Positions 50,148 through 59,373 of a DNA stretch of 59,483 nt are shown here, piece by piece (position 1 is the first letter of the stretch; each line of letters opens with the position of its first letter). A program made the position numbers and the translations under genes. The DNA lies in contig CAYNLK010000038.1 in assembly GCA_964398055.1 (NCBI GenBank), forward strand, positions 1 through 59,483. The letters are read 5' to 3'. Source of the DNA: CAYNLK01 sp964398055. Its GTDB lineage: Bacteria; Chloroflexota; Anaerolineae; 4572-78; J111. Under the pieces are notes generated by a model that did no database searches, was not told the origin of the DNA, and saw only the letters and a list, made by a program, of their open reading frames with translations.

Positions 50148-50170
50148 CCCGGCCAAAGCCGGGCTTTTTT
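50148..50170 (+). terminator. Rho-independent terminator after the receiver-kinase
   Basis: CCCGGC (50148-50153) pairs with GCCGGG (50158-50163) across 4 bases and runs into CTTTTTT. Confidence 0.9.
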
Positions 50171-50256
50171 GTTTTGTGACCTTGACTACCTGACTGATTT
50201 TCTGAGAGATACAATTGGCGTTATAATTGAGGCAGTATAGTGATAAGGAAAACGAT

Positions 50257-51210
50257 ATGTTGACGATACTGGATCGACTGAGGGCTGCCCTGCTTGACCG
50301 GCAACTCTGGCCTGGTTGCAGGGTTGTGAGTAAAGATCAAACGCTTGGCCTCAGCGTGGGGTTGTTAGTGCTGGTTGTTCTGGTCGGTTGTGGCCAGTCT
50401 CCGGCAACTCTGCCCGTCTCGACCGGCCTGGTTCAGCGCACTGAGACGGTCGCTCTGCCGACTCAGGTTCCCACGTTGGCTCCGTCGCCGGCCAACACCA
50501 GAGTTATGCCGCTGCAAACCTTCACCGCGGTGCCCACCAACCCACTCACGCCCACGATGACGGCGATTCCGGCCGAGGTGCGGGGCCTGGTTGTGGAAAC
50601 ACTCGACGGCGACTCGATTGCGGTTGTGCTGCAAGGCGACCCGCCTAGCCGGGTCTACCAGGTTCACTATCTGGGCATCGAGGCTCCGCCCAACTCGCCT
50701 GAGACTCCCTGGGGCACGGTGGCTTTTGAAACGAATCGGAAGCTGACCAATTTAAAGGTAGTTCGCCTGGTGCAGGATCAGACCGATGTTGATGAGGCTG
50801 GTCATTTGTGGCGTTATGTCTATGTTGGGGATGAATTGTTGAGCATCATTCTGGTTGAGCAGGGCCTGGCCCGGGCCAATATTGTCGAGCCTGATACTCG
50901 TTTCCAGGCCGAGATTGAAGAGGCCGAAGCTCGCGCCAGGGAGGGCCGGCTGGGTCTGTGGGGTAATCAACCTCCCACCCCAACGCCGCCACGGACGTCA
51001 CCAACTCCGGCTGGGGACGAGGCTACCCTCACGCCGGCTGCTGCCACAACCACCCCAACGACCTCTGCCGTAACAGCCACCGTCACTGTGACGATACCGG
51101 TGGCTACCGGTGAGGCTGAGGATGAGGGTGGTACGGCAATCGACAATGATGCTCCCCCTGACGAGGCAACTCCGTCATCCGGGGGCACGGCTGAACCCGA
51201 AAGTCAATGA
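50257..51210 (+). CDS. SNase-fold lipoprotein with degenerate active site
   Basis: This lipoprotein of about 317 residues has a long N-region and a lipobox (VLVGC, Cys45), a Pro/Thr linker, a staphylococcal nuclease-type OB-fold domain (about 105-225: VVETLDGDSIAVVL, HYLGIEAPPNSPE, WGTVAFETNRKL, WRYVYVGDELLSIILVEQG) and a Thr/Pro-rich C-tail. Compared with nuclease, the catalytic Arg of the RLxGxD strand is His (VHYLG), the catalytic Glu after the Pro is another Pro, and the second Arg of the YGR loop is His (AGHLWR). The domain is therefore probably not an active nuclease and may bind nucleic acid or sugar. Start ATG 50257 follows AAGGA; a TATAAT at 50222-50227 overlaps an upstream in-frame start and argues against it. 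Confidence 0.78.
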   Translation: MLTILDRLRAALLDRQLWPGCRVVSKDQTLGLSVGLLVLVVLVGCGQSPATLPVSTGLVQRTETVALPTQVPTLAPSPANTRVMPLQTFTAVPTNPLTPTMTAIPAEVRGLVVETLDGDSIAVVLQGDPPSRVYQVHYLGIEAPPNSPETPWGTVAFETNRKLTNLKVVRLVQDQTDVDEAGHLWRYVYVGDELLSIILVEQGLARANIVEPDTRFQAEIEEAEARAREGRLGLWGNQPPTPTPPRTSPTPAGDEATLTPAAATTTPTTSAVTATVTVTIPVATGEAEDEGGTAIDNDAPPDEATPSSGGTAEPESQ

Positions 51211-51238
51211 CCAGCCGGTGGCGGCCATTGACCCGGAC

Positions 51239-52216
51239 CTAATCTTTTTTGAGGCTGGCCGCCACAACTTCCAGTTGTTTGGTTTGCTGGCTCAGATCCT
51301 GCGACAACAACCGGACCGCTTCCGACAGATTGCGTAACTCCTCGGCCATAGTTCTGGCTTGCTGCTGGTATTTGTTGAGTTGAACTTTCTGGCTGCCAAT
51401 CAATTGTTCCAGGGCGCCGTTCCGCTGTTCTGCCTGGTTCAAAGCCTCATGTAAGCGGTTGTTTTCTTCTTTTAGCCCAATTGCCTGTTGGGCGATTTCG
51501 GCGTAATCCGTTTTCTTAACAAAATTACTCAGATAATGCTGTACCTGACGAAGCTGACTCTCGCGGGTGGCCAGGGCTGTGCGCGTTTGAGCTAACTCCT
51601 GCTCCAATTCGGCGATTTTAGCCCCGTTCATTTCATTTGAAGTTGCCTGGTCGGGGTGACTCCGCTGCTGATTCAGAGCCGCCATGGCTCGAGCTAATTC
51701 CTGCTCCAGGTAGGGCACTTTGGCGGCCATCTGTGAGGCTGTTGATAGGCGTTTAAGCTGCTCCTCACGATCAGCCAGGGCAGCGCGGGTTTGGGCCAAC
51801 TCTTCGGCTAACTGCTGGCAGTTGACATCTTTCGACTGGTCCCCCCCGGTTGTAGTCGGTCTCAAAGCCCGGTCGAGGGCTGCCTGCATATCTTCCAGAG
51901 TAAAGGGTTTAATCAGATAGTCGCGCGCTCCCAGTCGTAACGCCCGAACTGCCGTGTCCTCAGTTCCGTGGAAGGTCATCACGATGGCCGGAATGTGGAT
52001 ACCCTGCTTGCCCAGTCTTTCTAAAACCTCAAGCCCGCCCATTCTCGGCAACTTCAAATCGGTGATGATCAGATCCGGTCTCTCTTCTCGGGCTTTGATC
52101 AAGCCGCTCTGGCCATCCATCGCCGTAATCACATCATACCCTTGTGGTTTTAAGATGTTGTTGGCGATGAAGACGATGTTTTCCCGTCGATCCTCAATAA
52201 TGAGCACTTTTGGCAT
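51239..52216 (-). CDS. Response regulator with long coiled-coil output
   Basis: This protein of about 325 residues starts with a receiver (MPKVLIIEDR; phosphoacceptor Asp53 in LIITDLKLP, then IVMTFHGTEDTAVRALRLGARDYLIKPFTLEDM). The rest (about 130-325) is a Gln/Glu/Leu-rich coiled coil with three related segments (LAQTRAALADREEQLKRL, ELARAMAALNQQR, LAQTRTALATRESQLRQV), with no DNA-binding or enzymatic domain. It could scaffold or regulate another protein when phosphorylated. The start was placed at 52216 (MPKVLIIEDR), where the family begins; an upstream ATG at 52240 remains possible. The gene is divergent from the giant TPR gene and its product may partner that protein, but this is inference. 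Confidence 0.86.
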   Translation of the reverse strand: MPKVLIIEDRRENIVFIANNILKPQGYDVITAMDGQSGLIKAREERPDLIITDLKLPRMGGLEVLERLGKQGIHIPAIVMTFHGTEDTAVRALRLGARDYLIKPFTLEDMQAALDRALRPTTTGGDQSKDVNCQQLAEELAQTRAALADREEQLKRLSTASQMAAKVPYLEQELARAMAALNQQRSHPDQATSNEMNGAKIAELEQELAQTRTALATRESQLRQVQHYLSNFVKKTDYAEIAQQAIGLKEENNRLHEALNQAEQRNGALEQLIGSQKVQLNKYQQQARTMAEELRNLSEAVRLLSQDLSQQTKQLEVVAASLKKD

Positions 52217-52302
52217 CGCTAGAGCTTCCTTTCCGGCCATCTATTACTGCTAATTATATCATAAAATAGCCTGGTTTCTAGTCCCATAATCAGCCGCCGG
52301 CC

Positions 52303-52331
52303 TTGACGGTTGCCCCAGTGCGGTTTATAAT
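52303..52331 (+). promoter_or_regulatory. Near-consensus sigma-70 promoter of the giant TPR gene
   Basis: TTGACG (52303-52308), a 17-base spacer and a perfect TATAAT (52326-52331) form one of the best promoters in the window. Transcription should start near 52338, which rules out a TTG start at 52303. Confidence 0.85.
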
Positions 52332-52383
52332 AGAGAAGAGGGCTGCACGAACCTCACCAACTTTCCAGCCAACTGACCAATCT

Positions 52384-55300
52384 ATGAATCTAGCCAATCC
52401 CGAAGAAGTTCGCACAAATTTTGTCGGTCGAGTTCAAGAGCAGCGCCAGTTTCGGATGGTGTTGGCCAGTCTAATCAACCACCAGCGACGCTGGCGAGAG
52501 CTGGCCGCTCAACTGGGCGACGAATTTGAACCGACTCAGTCCCCGCCCGATGAGTCCTATGCCCGTATTTTCCTGCTGCATGGTATCGGCGGTATCGGCA
52601 AAAGCTGGTTAGCTCGTCGCTGTCTGGCTCTGGCTCAGGCTATCGAGTTTGAACCAGCCTCGCTAACCCTCTACGATGATTTGTCCCTGGGGCCGCCGGT
52701 TTTAGAGCCAATCGATTTGTTGCAACGGCTCTATCAACACTTGGCTGCCGCCGGTTACGAAGCAGCCTTAGCTCCTTTCCGGCAGGCCCAGGCGGCGTTA
52801 CCCCGCCTGGCCGACCGGCTGGCGCGCTACCGGGCCGAACATCGAGACCGGTGGGCTAACCTCCTGCAAACTGTGGCCGAGTCGATTCAAAACAGTTCCG
52901 TGCGCCTGGACAAAGCAACGGATCTGCTCCTGGTTGAGATGGAACAGGCCGGGTTGCTAACATCTGACCAGGTCCGGCTTGGCCAGCATCCCGCCGGGGT
53001 TTTGGCGGCCAGGTTGGTGGCGGGTCTTGGCCGGATCGTTCGAGAGCGCCCCGCGGTTCTGGCTCTTGATAATCTGGAAATCGCCGTGCCTCTCGAGCCG
53101 TTTATCCGCGACCACCTGGTGCTGCCGACCGTTTCCTGGCCGGTGCTGTGGCTGCTCAGCGGCCGCCACAATTTAGCCGACGAGCGGGTGGTAGAGATTG
53201 ACGGTCAGGAGCGCGTCCACAAAGGCTACCGTGACCTGCTGGGTGAAAATCCCCCCCTGGTCTGGGATATGAGCACCTTTGGCGACGCTGACCTGAGGGA
53301 ATATTTGGAGGCAGAGGCCCAGCGTCGCCACACCTCACTGGCCATCGACGACAACCTCATTGCTGCGGTCAAAGCCACCAGCAGCGGGGTGCCGCTGGTG
53401 GTCGAGATGGTAGCTGATGCCCTCTTTACCCTGGATCGAGCCGATTTTCTGCAAAATTTTGTCCTGGATGACAAAACGCTGCTGCCGGCCAACCGACTGG
53501 AGCAGATTACCGCTCGCTTCTTGCGCTACTGCCTGACGCGCCAGGATGATCTGGAACAGGTTCAGGCGATGGCCTTGCTGCGCCGGGGGGCTGATGCCGC
53601 TGCGTTCCGGGCAGTTTGGGCCTTGTCGCCGGAACAGGAAGTGCAGATGGTACTGCAAGGGCTGCAACGGCGCTATGCCTTTGTTCAAGCCGATGGGTTG
53701 CACGATGCTGTGTACGACTTTGTGCGGCGTCAGTTGCACACCGTCCCCCCGCAGAGCGGCGCCCGAGAGCAGTTGAGCCGCCGGGCGGCGGTCCATTACC
53801 AGGCTGAGTGGGTCAAAATAGGTGAGTCAGCTTCAGACCCGGCCGCTCTCACGGCTAAGACTGATTGGCAAGAGGCCAGCCGCAACCTGCTCAACAGCCT
53901 GCTCTGGGCCGATCCCGCCGAAGCGGTGCGCTTCTTCTTGCCTCGCTTTGTCGAAAGCTTTGATTGGGCTAGGCCTTTGGCTGAAGAGCTGCTCCTCCAG
54001 GTAGAGCAGTTTCTGGCCGAAGACCACCATGCCTCGTTACAGCCAGCCCAAACGGAGTTGCTGTCCTACCTCCACGCCGGCCTCCGCGACAGCGGCTGGT
54101 TCTTTGATGAACCGGGCGAAGGGCTTTGGCACATGGTCAGGGCTTTGCTGGCCCGGCCCGGCTGGGAACCGCTCCACTTCAGCCTGCTCCAGTTGTGGCA
54201 GGGGCGCTGGCAGATGGGCCAGCAGCAGTTTGAGGAGGCGTTGTCGGCGCTGGAAACCGCCGCAACTCAGGCGCCGGCCGGGGCAGCCACCCTGCGCCGG
54301 CAGTTAGGCCGGGCTTTTTATCAGTTGAGCAGTCGCTTGCTGTGGCCCGAGCCGGCCGGTGAGGCCGCGCCAAGCCAGGCCGGTCTGCAGGCGGCCCGGC
54401 AAGCCGTTGAGTTGGACCCCCAACACGGCCCGGCCTGGTACAACCTGGGCGTTGCTCTGGACTATTTGAACCGGGCGGAAGATGCTATCCCCGCCTATCA
54501 GCAGGCTATTGCCCTGGAACCGCGACCGCTTTACTATAACAGCCTGGCCGATGTTTACAGCAGCTTGAATGATTTTGAGCGGGCCATTCAGGCTTACCAG
54601 CAGGCTATCGAGTTGGACCGGACCTATGCCTGGCCTTATCACGGTCTGGCGGTGGTTCTCAGCGAGCAGGGTGATTACGAGTCGGCCCGCGCCTTTTTCC
54701 AGCAGGCCATCGACCGTCACAGCCGGCCGGCCGATCAGTCGGCCTCTTGGGACGGTTTGGGCGATGTCTATATGGCTTTGGCGGATTATGAGCAGGCTCT
54801 GGCAGCCTATCAAGAGGCTACCCGTTTGACCCCGCACGAGGCCCTGCCCTGGTACAGCCTGGGGAATGTTTACAGCGCCCTGGGGCGCGACAGCGAGGCC
54901 ATTGAACCGTACCGCCGGGCGATTGAGTTAGACCCCACATTCCCCTGGGCTTACCATCAATTGGGCCTGGTGTACGAACGCCGAGCCGAGTATGCCCCGG
55001 CGATGATTCTATTTCAACAGGCCATCGAGCGCCAGCAGGACGACCCGGCGCGGGCGCGTTCCTGGGCCAGCCTGGGTGATGTTTACAGCGCCCTGGCCCG
55101 CCGGCCGGAAGCCATCGATGCTTACCGCCAGGCCGTTGCGCTTGATGATGACTTTGACCTGCCCTGGCTTGGCCTGGGCCGTGAGTACAGCCTGGCTGGA
55201 CGTTATGAAGAGGCGGTCGATGCCTACCGCCAGGTTATCAAGCTGGAGCCGGCGGTGGCGCAACCCTGGTACGGTCTGGGCAATGCCTATAGCGCCCTGA

Positions 55301-58300
55301 ACCGGTATGATGAGGCGATTGCGGCCTATCGCCAGGCCATTGAACTGGAACCGCAGGCGGCCTGGCCGTACAACAACCTGGGCTTTGTCTATCAAAAGTT
55401 AGGTCGTTACGAGGAGGCCATCCATTTTTACCGGCAGGCCCTTGATTGTCACGAGGATGGTCCCGGGAAGGCGGTGACCTGGGACAATTTGGGTAATGCT
55501 TACCGGGCCCGTGGTGAATTGGAGCAGGCGCTGGCGGCTTACCGTTGGGCCAGGATGTTGGCTCCAGACTACGCCTGGCCCTACCACAATCTGGCCGAGA
55601 CGCACCGCGCCCGGGGCGAGTTTGAGGCGGCGATTCCCTTTTACCAGCAGGCCATCGAGCGGCACGAGCGCGAATTGGATCAAGCCGCGGCCTGGAATGG
55701 CCTGGGCAATGCCTACCACGCCCTGAATCGTTTTGAAGAGGCGATCTACGCCTACCAGCGGGTCATTGATCTGAACCCCAAAGATGCCCTGCCCTGGTAT
55801 AGTCTGGGGAATATTTACCGCCAACTGGCTGGCGACCAGGCCGGCGAACCAGAGGCTAAAGATCGGTCGGTCCAAATCATCCAGGCCTACCGGCGAGCCA
55901 TTGAGCTGGATCCGGCTTATGCCTGGCCGTACCATAACCTGGGTCTTATCTATGAGCAGCGCCAGGAGTATGAGCCGGCTTTGCATCTCTTCCGGCAAGC
56001 TATCGACCGCCACATTGAGGTGGCCGGTCAGGCCCGTTCCTGGGCCAAGTTGGGCGACATTTATCGCTTCCAGCAACAATTCACCCTGGCCCGTGAGGCT
56101 TACCAGCAGGCCATCGAGTTGGACCCCGGTTATGTCTGGCCCTATCACCATTTGGGGCTGATTTATCGCCAGCAGCAGAGCTACGAGGAGGCCCTGCATA
56201 GCTTCCAGCAAGCGGTTATCCGCCACACCGATATTGGCGAGCGGGCCAGGGCCTGGAATCAGATTGGCGACATCTACCAGGCTCTTGGCCGGCTGCGCGA
56301 GGCCATCGGCGCCTATCACCAGGCCATCGAACTTGATCCAACCTATGCCTCACCCTGGAACAGTGTGGGAGATGTTTGCCGGCTGCTGGAGCGGCCCGAT
56401 GAGGCTATCGACGCTTATCGCCGCGCCGTGGAGTTGGAGCCGGCTATGGCCTGGCCCTACCACAGCCTGGCCCTGATCTATGTTGAGCGGGCCAACGATG
56501 ACCGGACAGCTTACGAGGCGGCCATTACCCTCTACCGGCAGGCGATTGAGCGGTACAGCAACGACCGGGACCGGGCCAGGGCCTGGAACGATCTGGGCAG
56601 CACCTATCAGGCGCTTCATCGTCTGGAAGATGCCATCAAAGCTTTCCGCCGCGCCATCGAGCTTGATCCCACTTATACAACTCCCTTGAATAAGTTGGGC
56701 GACGTTTACCAGGAATTGGGGTATCATGAAGACGCCATCGAGGCTTACCGCCAGGCCATCGCCCTTGAGCCGGGAGATGCCGTGTCGTGGAACAGTTTGG
56801 GCGATGTTTATCGAGAGCTGGCGCAGTTTGAGGCAGCGATTGAGGCTTACCAGCAGGCCCTCAACTTCAACCCCGGCTTCGCCTGGCCCTATCACAGCCT
56901 GGGTTTAATCTACCAGCAGCAAGATCGTTACGAGCTGGCGACGCCGGCTTTTCACCAGGCTGCCCGGCTGCATCAACGCGGCGAAGATCGGGCTATAGCC
57001 TGGCAACAGTTGGGCGACATCTACCGTCGTCTGGAACGTTTTGAGGAGGCGGTTGAGGCTTATCAGCAAGCCCGCGCGCTGGGTCCGGCCTTTGCCTGGC
57101 CCTACCACAACCTGGGCCTGATCTATGAACAGCGTGGGGATTACGAGGCGGCGGCGCCGCTGTTCCGCCAGGCAATTGCCCGGCACAAAAATGATCGCGA
57201 CCGGGTGCTCTCCTGGCAGCGGCTGGGCGATGTTTGCCATGCCCTGAATCGATATACTGAAGCTATTGAAGCCTACCAGCGGGTGATCGAGCTTAATCCC
57301 CAGGCTGCCGGCGCCTGGAACTGCCTGGGGACGGCCCAGGCGGCCCTGGAACATTACGAAGCAGCCATCAAAGCTTTTGAACGGGCGATTGAACTCGATC
57401 CGACTTTGGCCTGGCCGTATCATAATTTGGGGCTGGTGTATGAGCAGCGAGCCAAGTATGAGACGGCCATCCCGTACTACCGGCAAGCCCTTGACCGGCA
57501 CCATCAGCCCCTCGACGCAGCCACCAGTTGGTATAATTTGGGCAATGTCTACCTGGCTCTTGAACGCTATCCTGAAGCAACCGAAGCCTTTTCCAAAGCC
57601 ACCGAACTCAACCCTGGCAATGCTCTGGCCTGGGATAGTCTGGGTGAGTCGTACCGGGCCGTAAAGCGCCAGGCCGAGGCGGAGGCGGCCTATCGCCGGG
57701 CCATCCAACTGGACCCAACCTATGCCTGGCCTTACCACAACCTGGCTCTGGTGCAGGTTGAACAACAACAATGCGAGGCCGCCTTGTCGCTGTACCGGCA
57801 GGCCATTGAGCGGCACGGCAGCGATCAAGATCGGGCTGTTTCCTGGAATAATTTGGGCAAAGTGTACTATGCTTTAGGGCATCGAGCCGAGGCGATGGCC
57901 GCCTACGAACAGGCGATGAAACTCGATCCGGCTTACGCCTGGCCCTACAACAACCTGGGGGTGGTTTATGCCAATCAGGGCGATTACGAGGCCGCCCTGA
58001 CCTTGTATCGCCAGGCCATTGCCCGTCACAACTTCGATCGGGAAGAGGCCGTCTCCTGGGACAATCTGGCCAATGTCTTGACTTCCCTGGGGCGTTATGA
58101 GGAGGCCATTACGGCTTATCGCCAGGCCGTTGATTTGCATCCCGCTTATGTTATTGCCTGGAACAGCCTGGGCAACGTTTACCAGGGGGTGGCCCGCTAT
58201 CCGGAAGCCATCGCCGCCTACCAACAGGCTCTTAAGCTGGAGCCCAACTCTGCGCTGGCCTGGAACGGCCTCGGCGATGTTTACCGGCTGTTGGGGCAGC

Positions 58301-59373
58301 AGCCGGAGACGGCGCAACGTCGGGTAGAGCAGGCTATCGAAGCTTATCAGCGGGCCATTACCCTGGACCCAACCTATGCCTGGCCCTACCATAGCCTGGG
58401 TTTGATTTACGAACAGCGCCGGGAGTATGAGACCGCCTTGCAGTACTATCAGCAGGCGATTGAGCGGCATGAGAATCAGCGCCACAAAGCCGTGCTGTGG
58501 TACAACGTGGGTAATATCTATCGAGAATCAGGTCAATATCAGGAGTCGATTGAGGCGCAGCAGCAGGCCATCGAACTGGATGCCGGCCTGGCTTTGCCCT
58601 GGTTTGGGCTGGGCAATGTGTATGCCGCCTTGGGCCGTTCTCAGGAAGCCATTGAGGCTTATCGCCGGGCCATTGAACTGGACCCCGCCGATGCCTGGTT
58701 CTATCACAATCTGGCGCTGGTTTATGAGGGTTTGAGCCAGTATGAATTGGCCGTTCGTTGTTATCAGCAGGCGATTGAACGCCATCGGCTGGATCAAGAA
58801 CAGGCCGTCAGTTGGCATAATCTGGGCAATATCTATCACCAGTGGGGCCGTTACCAGGAAGCCCTGGCCGCCTTGCGCCAGGCGATTAAACTCGATCCAA
58901 CTTCGCCGCTGCCCTGGAATAGTTTGGGAGGCGTCTACAAGGAGTTAGGCAAGCCGGAGCAGACCGTCCACGCTTACCGCCGGGCCATTGCCATAGACCC
59001 AACTTATGCGCCGCCCTACAACAACCTCGGTTTCTTTTTTGAGCAGCAAGGCGAGTATGACCAGGCGATGGCGCTCTACAAACAGGTGATCGAACACCAC
59101 CAAAACGACCGGGATCGAGCCGTCTCGTGGAACAATATTGGGAATGTCTATCGGGAAATGAAGCGGGAACAGGAGGCCATCGACGCTTACCGCCAGGCCA
59201 TCGACTTGGACCCGGCCTTTAGCTGGCCCTACCAGAACCTGGGCTTGATCTTTGAAGAGCGGGGCGATCACGAGGAAGCTCTGGCCTATTATCAACAGGC
59301 CACCCGGCAGTACCGGGCCAGCGTGACGGGTGAGAGAGACGTTGCCGTAAGCAGGTCAGAGTCGAGGCTTTAG
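52384..59373 (+). CDS. Giant STAND NTPase with about 45-50 TPRs
   Basis: This 2329-residue cytoplasmic protein starts with an NB-ARC/NACHT-like NTPase: a lead-in NFVGRVQEQRQFRMVL, Walker A GIGGIGKS (67-74), Walker B VLALDNLE (Asp229), and a winged-helix-like region to about residue 470. A helical stretch follows to about 670. The rest, about 1640 residues, is TPRs with the signature WYNLGxxYxxxGRYEEAIxAYxxAIELDP. They are organised as a longer repeat in which AWPYHNLGLIYEQ marks one TPR of each unit and AIERHxxDRDRAxSWxxLG another, giving about 16-17 units. STAND-TPR proteins act as ligand-triggered oligomerising switches, including defence sensors. No N-terminal effector domain is present. 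ATG 52384 was chosen because the promoter excludes the upstream TTG; it has no strong ribosome site. Confidence 0.9.
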   Translation: MNLANPEEVRTNFVGRVQEQRQFRMVLASLINHQRRWRELAAQLGDEFEPTQSPPDESYARIFLLHGIGGIGKSWLARRCLALAQAIEFEPASLTLYDDLSLGPPVLEPIDLLQRLYQHLAAAGYEAALAPFRQAQAALPRLADRLARYRAEHRDRWANLLQTVAESIQNSSVRLDKATDLLLVEMEQAGLLTSDQVRLGQHPAGVLAARLVAGLGRIVRERPAVLALDNLEIAVPLEPFIRDHLVLPTVSWPVLWLLSGRHNLADERVVEIDGQERVHKGYRDLLGENPPLVWDMSTFGDADLREYLEAEAQRRHTSLAIDDNLIAAVKATSSGVPLVVEMVADALFTLDRADFLQNFVLDDKTLLPANRLEQITARFLRYCLTRQDDLEQVQAMALLRRGADAAAFRAVWALSPEQEVQMVLQGLQRRYAFVQADGLHDAVYDFVRRQLHTVPPQSGAREQLSRRAAVHYQAEWVKIGESASDPAALTAKTDWQEASRNLLNSLLWADPAEAVRFFLPRFVESFDWARPLAEELLLQVEQFLAEDHHASLQPAQTELLSYLHAGLRDSGWFFDEPGEGLWHMVRALLARPGWEPLHFSLLQLWQGRWQMGQQQFEEALSALETAATQAPAGAATLRRQLGRAFYQLSSRLLWPEPAGEAAPSQAGLQAARQAVELDPQHGPAWYNLGVALDYLNRAEDAIPAYQQAIALEPRPLYYNSLADVYSSLNDFERAIQAYQQAIELDRTYAWPYHGLAVVLSEQGDYESARAFFQQAIDRHSRPADQSASWDGLGDVYMALADYEQALAAYQEATRLTPHEALPWYSLGNVYSALGRDSEAIEPYRRAIELDPTFPWAYHQLGLVYERRAEYAPAMILFQQAIERQQDDPARARSWASLGDVYSALARRPEAIDAYRQAVALDDDFDLPWLGLGREYSLAGRYEEAVDAYRQVIKLEPAVAQPWYGLGNAYSALNRYDEAIAAYRQAIELEPQAAWPYNNLGFVYQKLGRYEEAIHFYRQALDCHEDGPGKAVTWDNLGNAYRARGELEQALAAYRWARMLAPDYAWPYHNLAETHRARGEFEAAIPFYQQAIERHERELDQAAAWNGLGNAYHALNRFEEAIYAYQRVIDLNPKDALPWYSLGNIYRQLAGDQAGEPEAKDRSVQIIQAYRRAIELDPAYAWPYHNLGLIYEQRQEYEPALHLFRQAIDRHIEVAGQARSWAKLGDIYRFQQQFTLAREAYQQAIELDPGYVWPYHHLGLIYRQQQSYEEALHSFQQAVIRHTDIGERARAWNQIGDIYQALGRLREAIGAYHQAIELDPTYASPWNSVGDVCRLLERPDEAIDAYRRAVELEPAMAWPYHSLALIYVERANDDRTAYEAAITLYRQAIERYSNDRDRARAWNDLGSTYQALHRLEDAIKAFRRAIELDPTYTTPLNKLGDVYQELGYHEDAIEAYRQAIALEPGDAVSWNSLGDVYRELAQFEAAIEAYQQALNFNPGFAWPYHSLGLIYQQQDRYELATPAFHQAARLHQRGEDRAIAWQQLGDIYRRLERFEEAVEAYQQARALGPAFAWPYHNLGLIYEQRGDYEAAAPLFRQAIARHKNDRDRVLSWQRLGDVCHALNRYTEAIEAYQRVIELNPQAAGAWNCLGTAQAALEHYEAAIKAFERAIELDPTLAWPYHNLGLVYEQRAKYETAIPYYRQALDRHHQPLDAATSWYNLGNVYLALERYPEATEAFSKATELNPGNALAWDSLGESYRAVKRQAEAEAAYRRAIQLDPTYAWPYHNLALVQVEQQQCEAALSLYRQAIERHGSDQDRAVSWNNLGKVYYALGHRAEAMAAYEQAMKLDPAYAWPYNNLGVVYANQGDYEAALTLYRQAIARHNFDREEAVSWDNLANVLTSLGRYEEAITAYRQAVDLHPAYVIAWNSLGNVYQGVARYPEAIAAYQQALKLEPNSALAWNGLGDVYRLLGQQPETAQRRVEQAIEAYQRAITLDPTYAWPYHSLGLIYEQRREYETALQYYQQAIERHENQRHKAVLWYNVGNIYRESGQYQESIEAQQQAIELDAGLALPWFGLGNVYAALGRSQEAIEAYRRAIELDPADAWFYHNLALVYEGLSQYELAVRCYQQAIERHRLDQEQAVSWHNLGNIYHQWGRYQEALAALRQAIKLDPTSPLPWNSLGGVYKELGKPEQTVHAYRRAIAIDPTYAPPYNNLGFFFEQQGEYDQAMALYKQVIEHHQNDRDRAVSWNNIGNVYREMKREQEAIDAYRQAIDLDPAFSWPYQNLGLIFEERGDHEEALAYYQQATRQYRASVTGERDVAVSRSESRL

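Noticed and set aside
54400..59330. Regularly spaced DNA repeats that could suggest a CRISPR-like array
   Set aside because: They are in-frame, degenerate, codon-periodic TPR-coding repeats, not short identical repeats with unique spacers.
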